Shown here: in pieces, positions 34,820 through 43,289 of the stretch
Numbering within the stretch: the first letter of the stretch is position 1
How the letters are laid out: each line of letters begins with the position of its first letter
Origin: Fen-671 sp963794745
GTDB lineage: Bacteria > Actinomycetota > Acidimicrobiia > Acidimicrobiales > Palsa-688
Direction of reading: 5' to 3'
Assembly: GCA_963794745.1 (NCBI GenBank)
Contig: CAWCEZ010000010.1
Span: 868,001-932,000 of the forward strand
Length of the DNA stretch: 64,000 nucleotides
Made by a program: the position numbers and the translations under genes
Notes under the pieces: generated by a model
What the model saw: only the letters and a program-made list of their open reading frames with translations
Told to the model about the DNA's origin: nothing
The model's database searches: none

Positions 34820-36214
34820 ATGGAGCGGGAAACGCACGTTGTTGGTAGCGAAGCCGGCAGGGACGCCCTCCTAGCGGACGCGGCCGAGAGAGCGAGACGG
34901 TACCTGGACGGCGTCGACGAGCGTTCGGTGGTCCCCTCAGCGGAGGCCCTTGCCGCCCTCGAACAATTCGATTTCCCCTTGCCCGAAAAGGGTCTTGACG
35001 CGTCACGGGTGCTGGCGCTGCTGGACGACGTAGGTTCTCCGGCCACCGTAACCTCAGCAGGACCACGCTATTTCGGCTTCGTCACCGGGGGAGCCTTGCC
35101 GGTCGCCGTGGCGGCTTCGTGGTTGTTGGCCGCCTGGGACCAGAACGTCGCCCTTTCGGTCATGTCCCCCGCGGCGATAACTCTCGACAGAGCCGCCATG
35201 GCCTGGGTGCGCGAGCTGCTCGGTTTGCCGGAAGGCACGGTCGGCAGCTTCGTGTCGGGGGCGACGACGGCCAACGCCACGTGCCTGGCGGCTGCGCGCG
35301 ACGGGGTGCTTGAGCGAGCGGGATGGGACGCAGGCAGCCTCGGCCTCGTGGGAGCTCCGCCAGTCCAAGTCGTGGTCGGCCAAGAAGTGCACACCTCTGT
35401 CAGCAAGGCGCTCGGCTTCGTCGGTCTCGGCAGGGACCGGGCCCTGCGCCTGCCCGTTGACGACCAGGGCCGGATCCTGGCGGAAAACCTGCCGGAACTG
35501 GAGAGCCCTGCGATCGTCTGCCTCCAAGCAGGCAATGTCAACAGCGGGGCGAGCGACCCATTCGTCCCTCTCATCGAGTGGGCGCACTCCCAAGGTGCCT
35601 GGGCCCACGTCGACGGCGCTTTTGGGCTGTGGGCAGCAGCCTCCCCCGAGGTGGCCAGCGAGGTTGCGGGTGTCGCCGGCGCAGACTCGTGGGCAACTGA
35701 TGCCCACAAATGGCTCAACACGACTTACGACTGCGGCATCGCCCTCGTGCGTGACGGGCAGGTCCTGTACGACGCAATGCGCGCCGGGGCGGCGTACCTT
35801 CCCGCCACCAAGGGCCGCGACCCCATGGCGCTGTCGCCACAGGCCTCCCAGCGCGCCCGCGGCGCCGAGGTGTGGGCGGTCCTGGCCGCCCTCGGGCGCG
35901 AAGGGGTCTCCGAGATCGTTGCGCGCCACGTCGCGCTGGCCAAGCGCTTTGCCGCCGGTCTGTCCGAAGGGGGGGCGAAGGTCTTGAACGAAGTGCGGCT
36001 CAATCAGGTCGTCGTGTCTTTTGGCGACACCGCCACGACCGACGCCGTGGTGGCCGCGGTGCAGCGAGAGGGGACCTGCTGGTGCGGCCCGACCACTTGG
36101 CAGGGCCAACGGGGTATGCGGGTGAGCGTGAGCAACTGGGCGACGACCGAGGCTGACGTCGACCGCAGCGTCGCGGCGGTCCTCGCGGCGATGGGGCAGG
36201 CCGGTACCGCTTAG
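34820..36214 (+). CDS. Group II PLP-dependent decarboxylase/aminotransferase-fold protein
   Basis: A 464-aa PLP enzyme of the aromatic-L-amino-acid decarboxylase/glutamate decarboxylase group. The PLP lysine lies in TDAHKWLNTTYDCG, preceded by AHVDGAFGLWAAAS with the cofactor-binding Asp; GSFVSGATTANATCLAAARD and the early PRYFGFVTGGALP are typical. The C-terminus MRVSVSNWATTEADVDRSV closes the small domain. The ORF is open further upstream, but homology starts at the ATG at 34820. Whether it decarboxylates an aromatic acid, glutamate or a PLP-linked thiol precursor cannot be told. Confidence 0.88.
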   Translation: MERETHVVGSEAGRDALLADAAERARRYLDGVDERSVVPSAEALAALEQFDFPLPEKGLDASRVLALLDDVGSPATVTSAGPRYFGFVTGGALPVAVAASWLLAAWDQNVALSVMSPAAITLDRAAMAWVRELLGLPEGTVGSFVSGATTANATCLAAARDGVLERAGWDAGSLGLVGAPPVQVVVGQEVHTSVSKALGFVGLGRDRALRLPVDDQGRILAENLPELESPAIVCLQAGNVNSGASDPFVPLIEWAHSQGAWAHVDGAFGLWAAASPEVASEVAGVAGADSWATDAHKWLNTTYDCGIALVRDGQVLYDAMRAGAAYLPATKGRDPMALSPQASQRARGAEVWAVLAALGREGVSEIVARHVALAKRFAAGLSEGGAKVLNEVRLNQVVVSFGDTATTDAVVAAVQREGTCWCGPTTWQGQRGMRVSVSNWATTEADVDRSVAAVLAAMGQAGTA

Positions 36215-36302
36215 GGTGCTGCACCTAACTGCGTGAGTTAGGGCCGAGTACGATCACAGTCGCCGTCGTCCACCAGGCCCCGGCTCGTCTGCTAGGAGGT
36301 CC

Positions 36303-37562
36303 GTGGTGCGCGCGGCAACGAAGCGGTTCCGGCACCGGTGCTGGGGGGTTGTGGCAGTCGGCATCCCGCTCGCTGCACTTACCCTCCCGGCGGGGGGGCC
36401 GCCAGCCGGCGCCATACCCCTGTTGTCGGCTAGCCAAGAGCCTCGACCAGCCATTTTGTCGTCGGGGAGCTCTTGGGCGGTCCTTTCGCCTCCCGACCCG
36501 AGCGGCGACTGGGGGAGCGGGGCGCTCGACGCACTGCGAGGTGTGTCGTGTACATCGCCCACCTTCTGTATGGCTGCCGGGTCCTATGTCCCAAGACCCA
36601 AGCAGGCCGGGGTCTACCCCAGCTACCCACTGTTCGAGCTTTGGGACGGGAGCACGTGGTCCGTACTTGCGAGCCCGAGCGGTGGAGGTATTTCGGGCAT
36701 CTCGTGCAGCTCGTCACAGTTCTGTATGGCCGTGGGGGCCACGAACACCCACAATGGTGGACCGCACCTGGGTGAGTTCTCTCTCGCCGAGGTCTGGCGC
36801 GGCACCCGGTGGACCGTAGTGGCGAGCCCTCCGCCGCCCCCGGGCGCTCCTGCGTATGAAGCCCAGCTGGGCGCCGTGTCGTGCACATCGCGCAACTCGT
36901 GCGTTGTTGTCGGTTCCTACGGGCAAATACATAGCCCCAGGGCGCAAAACCTCATCGAGTCCTGGGACGGCTCGCGCTGGTCGGTCAACCGGAGCCCCAG
37001 CCCTGGTGGCCCGCCCGGGGGGTTGAACGGCCTATCTTCGGTGTCCTGTAGCGCTGCGGGGGGCGCCATCTGTGCGGCTACCGGGTACGAGGCCGCGAGC
37101 ACTGGCGCGCATGCCCACGCCATTGTCGAGGTAGACCACCACGGCGCATGGTCGCTGGACCTGGCCGTCGGCACGGCTTCGGCCGAGAGCAGCCACCTGT
37201 ACGGGGTTTCGTGCAGCTTCGCGAGCAGCTGCGTTGCGGTGGGCGCCGTCGTCGCCGGCACCTCGAGGTCGTTGCTCGAGGGCAGATGGGACGGCCGCGT
37301 CTGGAGCGTGGCCCCCACCCTACGATCGTCGATCGTGGGCGTCTCCGTGACCTGTAGCTCAGCTGCGACCTGCACCGAGGTCGGGCCTACGGGAGATGTC
37401 GCCACCTTACAAGGCGGCTCCTGGGCGCCCGCTCCGGCGAGCCCTGGGACCGGAGTGTCCGCCAGGTCTATCTCGTGCACGCCGTCGGTCTGCATGGCAG
37501 TTGGGGACTACGTCGCCGGTGGCATGACGCACACCTGGGCCGAGTACCACCGCACGAAGTAG
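36303..37562 (+). CDS. Secreted seven-repeat protein, probable beta-propeller
   Basis: A 419-aa exported protein (basic n-region, core WGVVAVGIPLAALTL, cleavage near AGA-IPL). The mature part has seven repeats of a xxSC-n-C-xxVG pattern: GVSCTSPTFCMAAGS, GISCSSSQFCMAVGA, AVSCTSRNSCVVVGS, SVSCSAAGGAICAATGY, GVSCSFASSCVAVGA, SVTCSSAATCTEVGP and SISCTPSVCMAVGD. Each block is followed by a Trp-containing stretch such as WDGSTWSVL. Seven Cys-stapled blades suggest a secreted seven-bladed propeller. Two GTG codons (36303, 36306) follow AGGAGG; the second has the better spacing. The function is unknown. Confidence 0.75.
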   Translation: MVRAATKRFRHRCWGVVAVGIPLAALTLPAGGPPAGAIPLLSASQEPRPAILSSGSSWAVLSPPDPSGDWGSGALDALRGVSCTSPTFCMAAGSYVPRPKQAGVYPSYPLFELWDGSTWSVLASPSGGGISGISCSSSQFCMAVGATNTHNGGPHLGEFSLAEVWRGTRWTVVASPPPPPGAPAYEAQLGAVSCTSRNSCVVVGSYGQIHSPRAQNLIESWDGSRWSVNRSPSPGGPPGGLNGLSSVSCSAAGGAICAATGYEAASTGAHAHAIVEVDHHGAWSLDLAVGTASAESSHLYGVSCSFASSCVAVGAVVAGTSRSLLEGRWDGRVWSVAPTLRSSIVGVSVTCSSAATCTEVGPTGDVATLQGGSWAPAPASPGTGVSARSISCTPSVCMAVGDYVAGGMTHTWAEYHRTK

Positions 37563-37652
37563 CTGAGGTGGCCACGGCCTGGCCCAGCCGACTTCACTTA
37601 ACCTCGCGCAAGGTGCCATGCTCGTGCCATGGCGGAACTTGGAGGAGCTGGG

Positions 37653-38474
37653 ATGATCGCAGTCCGAGTGGGCTGCGAGTTCGTGTTCGAGGCCCCAGTG
37701 GCGGTGCCTTCGCTATGGCAGGTCAGGCCGCGGCTCGACGGCGAGCACAGGGCCGTGTCCGAAACCTGGGAGACGCCCGCACCGGCCCGCAGTTACAGCG
37801 ACGCTTTCGGCAACCAATGCGACCGCTTTACGCTTCCGCCCGGCCGCTCGGTTGTCCGCTATGACGCAACGTTCGAGGTGCCTTCGCGCTTCGACGACAT
37901 CGACGAGAACGCCCCCGCAGAGGCCATCGAGGACTTGCCGGACGAGGCCTTCGTTTACCTTCTGCCGAGCCGGTTTTGCTGGCCCGACGTGCTTTACGCG
38001 TCGGCCTGGGAGCTATTCGGCAATGTGGCGCCCGGGTGGTCGAGAGTGCAAGCCGTCAGCGACTGGGTCCACGACAACATCTCCTACCAGGTCGGCGCAA
38101 GCTCCGCGGTCACGAGCGCGTTGGACATCTGGGAGTCGCGCACGGGGGTGTGCCGTGACTTCACGCAGCTTGGGATGACGCTGTGCCGCGCGCTCAATGT
38201 CCCTGCACGTTATGTCGCCGGCTATTTGCCGGATATCGCTGTTGCGCCGCCGCAGTTGCCTATGGATTTTTGCTCGTGGTTCGAGGTTTGGCTCGGAGGC
38301 CGCTGGTGGACCGTCGACCCCCGTAACAACGAGCCCCGCGTCGGCCGGGTCGTCATCGCCCGCGGCCGGGACGCGCTCGACACAGCGATGGTCACCACTT
38401 GGGGCTCGGTAGCCCTCCAATTGATGACGGTGTGGGCCGACGAAGCCAACCCGTCAGACGCAGCCTCGGCCTGA
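37653..38474 (+). CDS. Transglutaminase-like protein with catalytic His replaced by Cys
   Basis: A 273-aa cytoplasmic protein of the bacterial transglutaminase-like family. It has an N-terminal beta domain (RVGCEFVFEAP) and a core with GVCRDFTQLGMTLCRALNVP (nucleophile Cys167). The segment MDFCSWFEVWLGGRWWTVD follows, where the family has DFHAW: the His is Cys207 here, while Asp222 is kept. The usual tail RVGRVVIARGRDALD follows. I chose ATG 37653 with GGAGGAG six bases upstream rather than 37629, because homology begins there. Without the His, normal thiol chemistry is doubtful. It may have an altered reaction or a structural role. Confidence 0.85.
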   Translation: MIAVRVGCEFVFEAPVAVPSLWQVRPRLDGEHRAVSETWETPAPARSYSDAFGNQCDRFTLPPGRSVVRYDATFEVPSRFDDIDENAPAEAIEDLPDEAFVYLLPSRFCWPDVLYASAWELFGNVAPGWSRVQAVSDWVHDNISYQVGASSAVTSALDIWESRTGVCRDFTQLGMTLCRALNVPARYVAGYLPDIAVAPPQLPMDFCSWFEVWLGGRWWTVDPRNNEPRVGRVVIARGRDALDTAMVTTWGSVALQLMTVWADEANPSDAASA

Positions 38475-38641
38475 GCAGTCGTGGCTCTTAGGGCACCATT
38501 ACTACGCATCGTGTGCACGCAGCCACCGGCCGGGCGAAGTGCGTTCTGGTCTGACTCGCCTGCTTGAGCGTCCGGTAGCCATGTGGTTCTGTGGCAGGAG
38601 CGGCAGTTAGCCGGCATGACGACCAGGCAGGATGAGCGAAC

Positions 38642-38959
38642 ATGATGAGCGAACCGAGAATGATCGCAAGGAGCGTGTCGAACGGCCTTTCAGGCAAGCC
38701 GGCGGCCACCGATTATTTGGCCGCACATCATCCAGAGTTCCTGGGCTGCGCCCTGGCGGAGCTGAAGTTCGAATGGGGATGGCTAGTCGAGACGGTGACA
38801 GCCAACGCTGAGGCCGAAAAAGTTGTCCTGTTGGTGAACCGGCACGGGTTTGTCGAGGAGGTCGGTGCAGACGTGCGTTTTCGTCAGACGGCGCAGCGGT
38901 CTCTTATCGACTTGCGGGCAAATGCCGCGCAGCCGGTGCCGCAGAAGAGCTGGAGCTAA
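38642..38959 (+). CDS. Hypothetical protein, 105 aa
   Basis: A small ORF with coding-like third-position bias and a compact alpha/beta look: TDYLAAHHPEFLGCALAELK, then FEWGWLVETVTANAEAEKVV, and a basic end. No signal, membrane segment or known motif was seen. It lies between the transglutaminase-like gene and a small membrane protein, on the same strand. I do not recognise it. A minus-strand ORF also overlaps the locus but reads like a shadow. Confidence 0.5.
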   Translation: MMSEPRMIARSVSNGLSGKPAATDYLAAHHPEFLGCALAELKFEWGWLVETVTANAEAEKVVLLVNRHGFVEEVGADVRFRQTAQRSLIDLRANAAQPVPQKSWS

Positions 38960-39020
38960 CACCCGGCTGGCCGTAAGGTGAGAGCAGGTACCGCTGCTCT
39001 TCACGAAGGGAATGACGGTC

Positions 39021-39326
39021 ATGGCTGAAACGCTTGCGTTCGTTGCCGACGGGACGGAGGTCGGGGGCGCCGATCTGAGCGACGATGAGCTGACCGAGCT
39101 GGCCCTCTCGGCTGGTCCGGAGCAGCCGCTCGATCCCGAGGCGTTGCCCCTCGCCCTGTACTCGGACCAGTCCCCTGGGTTTTTGCCGATGTGGTACATG
39201 CCGCCTGTGGTTGCACGCGCCGCGGGAGGATGGCGGCGTCCGCTCGTGTTCGTGCTTGTCGCCGCTTTTTTGGCTATAGACGGTTTCGGTCTCTGTATCA
39301 CCTATGGGCAGCTGGTCGCTGCCTGA
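39021..39326 (+). CDS. Small C-terminally anchored membrane protein
   Basis: A 101-aa product with an acidic N-terminal half (GGADLSDDELTELALSAG) and one predicted helix near the C-terminus (PLVFVLVAAFLAIDGFGL), preceded by GGWRRP. That fits a cytoplasmic head with a tail anchor. AAGGGA lies nine bases before ATG 39021; an ATG at 39012 would add three residues. No family is recognised. It ends 10 bp before the convergent CADD-like gene, with a weak hairpin between them. Confidence 0.6.
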   Translation: MAETLAFVADGTEVGGADLSDDELTELALSAGPEQPLDPEALPLALYSDQSPGFLPMWYMPPVVARAAGGWRRPLVFVLVAAFLAIDGFGLCITYGQLVAA

Positions 39327-39336
39327 CGCCGCTTAG

Positions 39337-39984
39337 TTAGGCGGCCTGAAGAGCGAGTTCCCGCTCGTCCAGGAAGGCCCACCATGCGTCGGCTGCCTCC
39401 CGCAGCGATGTCCCCAGGCCCTGCGTCGTCCCGGCGATCTCGCTGAGGGCCGATACAGCCCAATCAGCGTGGCGGACGTCCACTTCGGCGTGGTGCTCCC
39501 AGAACGAGATCGCGTTCTCGTCCAGCCCGTAGTGACGCCGGAGGCCATCGGCCTTGCTCCGGGCCACCCCCGCCGCTTGGCACTCGTAAGCCAAGAACCC
39601 GGCAAGCCCGTGGAGCGCCCCTCGGTCGAGGAGGTCGTCGTAAGTAGCGAGGAGATCGGCCATGGCAGGCGACGGGTCGGCCGCACCGGCGCCAACACCC
39701 GCGGCGAAGCGCTCGAAGAGCTGCACGTGGGGGACCGGGTCTCCCATTTCGTCGGCGAGGTTGGCGGCAACGAGGTCCCGGGGAGCACCTTGTGGGAGCG
39801 CATCGACTAGCCGTCCGAGGAAGCCCGGGAGGTAGTTTTCGAAATGGCGGTATTGAGAGGCGTAATTGGCTAGCTCGGCGATAGATACTTCGCCCTGCTC
39901 CCAGCGCCGGTAGAAGGAGTGCTCCAGTAGCGACCTGTCGGCCAGGCTGATCGTGACGATGCGGTTGAGGCCGGAACGGTTCAT
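39337..39984 (-). CDS. Heme-oxygenase-fold diiron protein (CADD/PqqC/TenA-like)
   Basis: A 215-aa all-helical protein. Six candidate metal ligands are visible: Glu79 and His86 (DEMGDPVPH), Glu134 (YECQ), His165, Asp169 and His172 (HHAEVDVRH). The intervals E-7-H and H-4-D-3-H match those of Chlamydia CADD (E81, H88, E142, H174, D178, H181). Proteins of this fold activate O2 for cleavage of amino acids, fatty acids or, in CADD, for making p-aminobenzoate from an internal Tyr. YRHFENYLPGFLGRL is also typical of the group. The reaction here is unknown. The gene stands alone with a free upstream region of 136 bp. Confidence 0.85.
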   Translation of the reverse strand: MNRSGLNRIVTISLADRSLLEHSFYRRWEQGEVSIAELANYASQYRHFENYLPGFLGRLVDALPQGAPRDLVAANLADEMGDPVPHVQLFERFAAGVGAGAADPSPAMADLLATYDDLLDRGALHGLAGFLAYECQAAGVARSKADGLRRHYGLDENAISFWEHHAEVDVRHADWAVSALSEIAGTTQGLGTSLREAADAWWAFLDERELALQAA

Positions 39985-40120
39985 CGCGGCATCTTAGATG
40001 GACGGCGCCCAGGTGCGCCCGTCGCCATCGCAGAGCGACAGGGCCCCTTGGTGCGCGGAAGCACCTAGCGTGGCGGGTGCGTAGCGCCCGAGCGGGTCGT
40101 ACCGGTGCAGGAGGGTATCC

Positions 40121-40759
40121 ATGAGCTTTGATCGCCGACCGCTTCAATGGCGTCACTGCGCGGCACTGTCAGTTGCACTGGTCCCGCTCCTACTGGCGGG
40201 TGCGGTCACGCTAAGCGGCTGTGGGAGCTATCCCGCCCCATTGGTTACGCCAACGACCTTTCCACAGCCGGCCACGCTCCCGCCTGCAAACACTGCACTC
40301 TCCTCTAACATATCTCTCTCCCACGCGGAGCTTGGCCGGGACGTCTGCACGCTCCTGCCAGGGCTCAGGGTGCAACACCTTGTTGGTTCCCCGGTGACCG
40401 GGACCACGGATGTGCCGGAGTCCTTTCTCCTCTCAACTGCCGCCAAGGTCTACGCGACTGGTAACGAGTGCGCCTATACGACGCCTTCTGACCCGAGTTC
40501 TCCGGCGGTGCTAATTACCTTGATCGTTACCAACGCCGGGCCTAATTACAACCTGTCCCGCCTGAGGGCACGTCATACTGGGCTGACCATTGTGAGAGAG
40601 GTCGGGCAAGGAGCCTTTTACAACAACCATATCTTGAGCGTAATGTGGCAGGGCTTCGAAGTCGTTGTGCAAGGTACCCCAGGCGACGCGCACGACAGTT
40701 CATCACAGGATGTGGCACTAGCAAAGGCGGTAGTGGCAGGCCTCAATTCCAAGCGTTGA
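40121..40759 (+). CDS. Lipoprotein of unknown function (DUF3558-like)
   Basis: A 212-aa product with an Arg-containing n-region, a core PLLLAGAVT and the lipobox LSGC (Cys34). A Pro/Thr linker and a globular domain follow: SHAELGRDVCTLLPGLRVQH, NECAYTTPSDPSSPAVLITL and AFYNNHILSVMWQGFEVVVQ. Two cysteines could pair, and the layout recalls the DUF3558 lipoproteins of actinomycetes. It is predicted to sit on the outer face of the cytoplasmic membrane. No functional neighbour is evident; the convergent pyrE gene ends 16 bp away. Confidence 0.75.
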   Translation: MSFDRRPLQWRHCAALSVALVPLLLAGAVTLSGCGSYPAPLVTPTTFPQPATLPPANTALSSNISLSHAELGRDVCTLLPGLRVQHLVGSPVTGTTDVPESFLLSTAAKVYATGNECAYTTPSDPSSPAVLITLIVTNAGPNYNLSRLRARHTGLTIVREVGQGAFYNNHILSVMWQGFEVVVQGTPGDAHDSSSQDVALAKAVVAGLNSKR

Positions 40760-40775
40760 CCGCACCTCCTTGGAG

Positions 40776-41312
40776 CTATTTTCCAGGGCCGAGGATCTCG
40801 TCCAAAGTGAACAACGACCGCATCGAAATGGAAGCTTCCGCCAACTTGTCCGCGCCATTGCCACCCCGTCCCCTGCGGTCGATCACGCAGAGCACGGTGG
40901 CCACGAGCGCTCCACGAGCGCGCAGTTCTTCGGTAGAAAGCACGACCTGGCCGCCCGTGGTGATTACATCCTCCACAACGAGCACCTGGCGCCCGGCTAT
41001 CTCCGGGCCTTCGGCGAGCTTTGCCGTCCCGTAGGTTTTGGCTTCCTTGCGCACGAGTACCTGGGGCAGGCCTGTCACGAGCGATAGGGCAGTGGACAAC
41101 GGCACTCCTCCGAGCTCCAGACCGGCGAGGATCTCGGTGCCCTCGGGGACAAGGGGGGCGGAATGCTCGGCGACGGCCCGAAGAAGCGTGGGGTCGGACT
41201 CGAGCATGTACTTGTCGAAGTACACGTCAGAAACTTGGCCCGATCGCAGGACGAAGTGGCCCGTCAGTCTGCACGTTTCCTTTAGGCGACTGGCTAATTC
41301 GCTCCGCTCCAT
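40776..41312 (-). CDS. pyrE: Orotate phosphoribosyltransferase
   Basis: A 178-aa enzyme at the usual length. The PRPP loop is VLVVEDVITTGGQVV, preceded by the substrate loop VRKEAKTYGTAK and the early GHFVLRSGQVSDVYFDKY. It joins orotate to PRPP to give OMP in pyrimidine synthesis. The start at ATG 41312 matches the family (ERSELASRLKETCRLTGHF). A GTG twelve bases upstream is possible, and the ORF continues upstream only through a low-complexity repeat. The CDP-alcohol phosphatidyltransferase gene lies upstream on the same strand. Confidence 0.93.
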   Translation of the reverse strand: MERSELASRLKETCRLTGHFVLRSGQVSDVYFDKYMLESDPTLLRAVAEHSAPLVPEGTEILAGLELGGVPLSTALSLVTGLPQVLVRKEAKTYGTAKLAEGPEIAGRQVLVVEDVITTGGQVVLSTEELRARGALVATVLCVIDRRGRGGNGADKLAEASISMRSLFTLDEILGPGK

Positions 41313-41399
41313 GCTCGCTCTCACACTTCCTTGCGAGCTATGGCCCGGTCCAGGCGCGCCGAGCGGGGTGCCGCGAGAACGGCTTTGCTCGACCTGAAC

Positions 41400-41590
41400 G
41401 ACATCACCGAGGCGCGTGACCCCGCCGAGAGGACCGAAAGGACCGAACCCGCTGAGCCGATCGAAAAGACCGACAGGAACGACCCGATCGAACCGACCGA
41501 CAGTACGGAGCCAACCGAGCCGACCGACAGGAACGAACCTGTCGAGGCGATGGAAAGCGTTGAGCCTTCCGACCAAAGCGACAACAACGA
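41400..41590. repeat. Degenerate ~15-bp repeat region between pyrE and the phosphatidyltransferase gene
   Basis: Multiples of a GAACCGACCGACAGG-like unit run through this segment, for example around 41470-41545. Because the period is a multiple of three, several frames on both strands stay open and give Thr-Glu-Pro, Ser-Val-Gly or Phe-Asp-Arg repeats. None has a convincing start and family. I treat it as a repeat lying in the leader of pyrE, not as a gene. Confidence 0.6.
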
Positions 41591-41621
41591 CGAAGAACGC
41601 GCGGGCTTTGTCATTTCCCCA

Positions 41622-42290
41622 TCATGCTTCATGCCCCCTGGCTGCCGCGGCCGCGGCCGCGGTCGCTGCCGCTGCCGCACGCCCATCGGCCAGCGCGCGT
41701 TTGGCCAACGGCACATAGAGGACCACCGAGGCCCAACCCAGAGTGAGCCCGACCACCGCCGCCGCCCAGGCAAGCACCAGGGCGGCGTGGTGCCAACTGA
41801 TCGTCGAATGCCCGGCCAGGAACAGTGGGAAGGCCAACATCAGCCCGAACGTCCCCGCCTTGCCGACGAACGTGACGTCGATCCGTCGAGCTCCGGCCAT
41901 GGCCAATGCAACTGTCGATACAGCCACCAAGCCCTCGCGGGTCATCGCAATGACGGCGATAGGGACCGGTACGGCTCCTACCGCCAGGATCGAGATCACC
42001 GCCGTTGCGAGAAGGACGCGGTCAGCCACCGGGTCGAGGACCTTGCCGAGCTTTGTCACCTGGTCGAGGCGGCGGGCCAACTGGCCGTCCAACCAGTCGG
42101 TCGTGCCGAGCGCCGCGAGCAAGACCGAAGCCGGGAACCAGTCCCGGTGATGCGGCTGTAACAGGAGCCACACGAACCAAGGCACGAGCACCAACCGGGG
42201 GGTGGTGACCACATTTGGTAGCGACAGGATCCTGTCCTCGCCGGTGCGGCGCGTGCCTCGTGGCGTTGGGCTCGGAGGCGAGGAGATCAT
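41622..42290 (-). CDS. CDP-alcohol phosphatidyltransferase (PgsA-like)
   Basis: A 222-aa membrane enzyme. The signature D-x2-DG-x2-AR-x8-G-x3-D-x3-D is complete, from DWLDGQLARR through GKVLDPVADR. About six hydrophobic segments follow the family pattern, starting SLPNVVTTPRLVLVPWFVWL. It transfers a phosphatidyl group from CDP-diacylglycerol, probably to glycerol-3-phosphate or inositol phosphate; the branch is uncertain. The C-terminus ends in an Ala run encoded by GCGGCC/GCxGCx repeats, which may be a repeat expansion. The ATG at 42290 is clear. Confidence 0.88.
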   Translation of the reverse strand: MISSPPSPTPRGTRRTGEDRILSLPNVVTTPRLVLVPWFVWLLLQPHHRDWFPASVLLAALGTTDWLDGQLARRLDQVTKLGKVLDPVADRVLLATAVISILAVGAVPVPIAVIAMTREGLVAVSTVALAMAGARRIDVTFVGKAGTFGLMLAFPLFLAGHSTISWHHAALVLAWAAAVVGLTLGWASVVLYVPLAKRALADGRAAAAATAAAAAAARGHEA

Positions 42291-42575
42291 GATGTGACCG
42301 AGGTGGAGCGGACCGTCTCAGAGTACTCCGCAGGTCGAGGGCACTGTCGCCCGAGGTTGGCCGAGCAAATTTCACCCTAAGTTTGCCAACGCGCCACGGA
42401 CGAGAAAGGGCGCGTTCAACCTCAAAAGTTAGGGTCCGCCGTCTGGCCGCGCCGTCAAGCGCCGCGGGCTGAAGGGCTTCCCGGGCCTCGGGCTCAGACT
42501 TGTACTGTTGGCATAACCCGGAGGGCCAAGAAGTGAGCTGGTTACCACTTGGACGCACAGGATGGCCCGACCCAC

Positions 42576-43289
42576 ATGCCTGGTGAGGACGCGCCCCTTC
42601 TGCCGCATGCCAAGGAGCGGCACAGATGGCCTACGTGGGCGCTTTTGGTGACAGTTTTTGTTGCAGGCGTGGTGGGAATGGTGATCGGCTATCTCCCTGT
42701 CCACTCCCGTTCCAACGCCGCCGCCAGTTCTTCAGGGCCGTCGTTCCCCAGTAGCACGGGGGGAGCTAGCGACGGCGTCCCAACGACCTCAGTGGCAAAA
42801 GGCTTGCCGGGGGCCACCCCGACGAGCACACTCAGCACGAGAAGAGCCAGCACGAGCACAGTCAGGACGTCCGGGGCGGCATCCCTGCCGACAACGACGA
42901 CCCCGCAGGTGACAAGCACGAGCGCTGCTACGGCGACAACGACCGCGGTGACGGCTACAACGCTCCCGACCACGAGCACTACCCTGCCCTTGATGCACGT
43001 TGTCGTCCTTCAGACCGAGCAGGTAGCCGGGCCCGGTTCCACTCCGGACTTCACGGTCCTGCAAGGCCCCTACGAGGTCGGCTATGCGTACGACTGCGAG
43101 TCGGCGCCGACCGCAGAGCAATCGTTCCAGGTCCTTGATGTCCCTGCGCAAGCCGGCTCCAGCTCCGTTCTAAACTCCACAGATTTGCAGGGCTCAGGCA
43201 CAATAGTGATCTCGACGACGGGCGACCAGAAGCTTGAGGTGGAGACCGGTCCGGCCTGCCAGTGGGTCATGAAGGTAGTTGCGCCGTGA
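42576..43289 (+). CDS. N-terminally anchored surface protein with Thr/Ser stalk
   Basis: A 237-aa protein. After a short basic start (PHAKERHRWPTWA) one helix (LLVTVFVAGVVGMVIGYLP) anchors it. A Ser/Thr/Pro/Ala-rich stalk of about 90 residues follows, then a globular domain with VVVLQTEQVAGPGSTPDFTV, YDCESAPTAEQSFQVLDV and VETGPACQWVMKV, holding two cysteines. I do not recognise the domain. ATG 42576 is preferred to a TTG at 42549. It overlaps the next gene by 4 nt (GTGA). A paralogous N-terminus, including KER-W-PTWA and GPSFPS, occurs at 43880-44092 on the other strand. Confidence 0.65.
   Translation: MPGEDAPLLPHAKERHRWPTWALLVTVFVAGVVGMVIGYLPVHSRSNAAASSSGPSFPSSTGGASDGVPTTSVAKGLPGATPTSTLSTRRASTSTVRTSGAASLPTTTTPQVTSTSAATATTTAVTATTLPTTSTTLPLMHVVVLQTEQVAGPGSTPDFTVLQGPYEVGYAYDCESAPTAEQSFQVLDVPAQAGSSSVLNSTDLQGSGTIVISTTGDQKLEVETGPACQWVMKVVAP

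Noticed and set aside
38783..39301. Minus-strand ORF of 172 aa
   Set aside because: It overlaps two plus-strand small genes with better starts and shows no domain or signal.
41331..42161. Long plus-strand ORF with Thr-Glu-Pro repeats
   Set aside because: Its first part is the 15-bp repeat region and the rest is antisense to the phosphatidyltransferase gene; no RBS and no domain.
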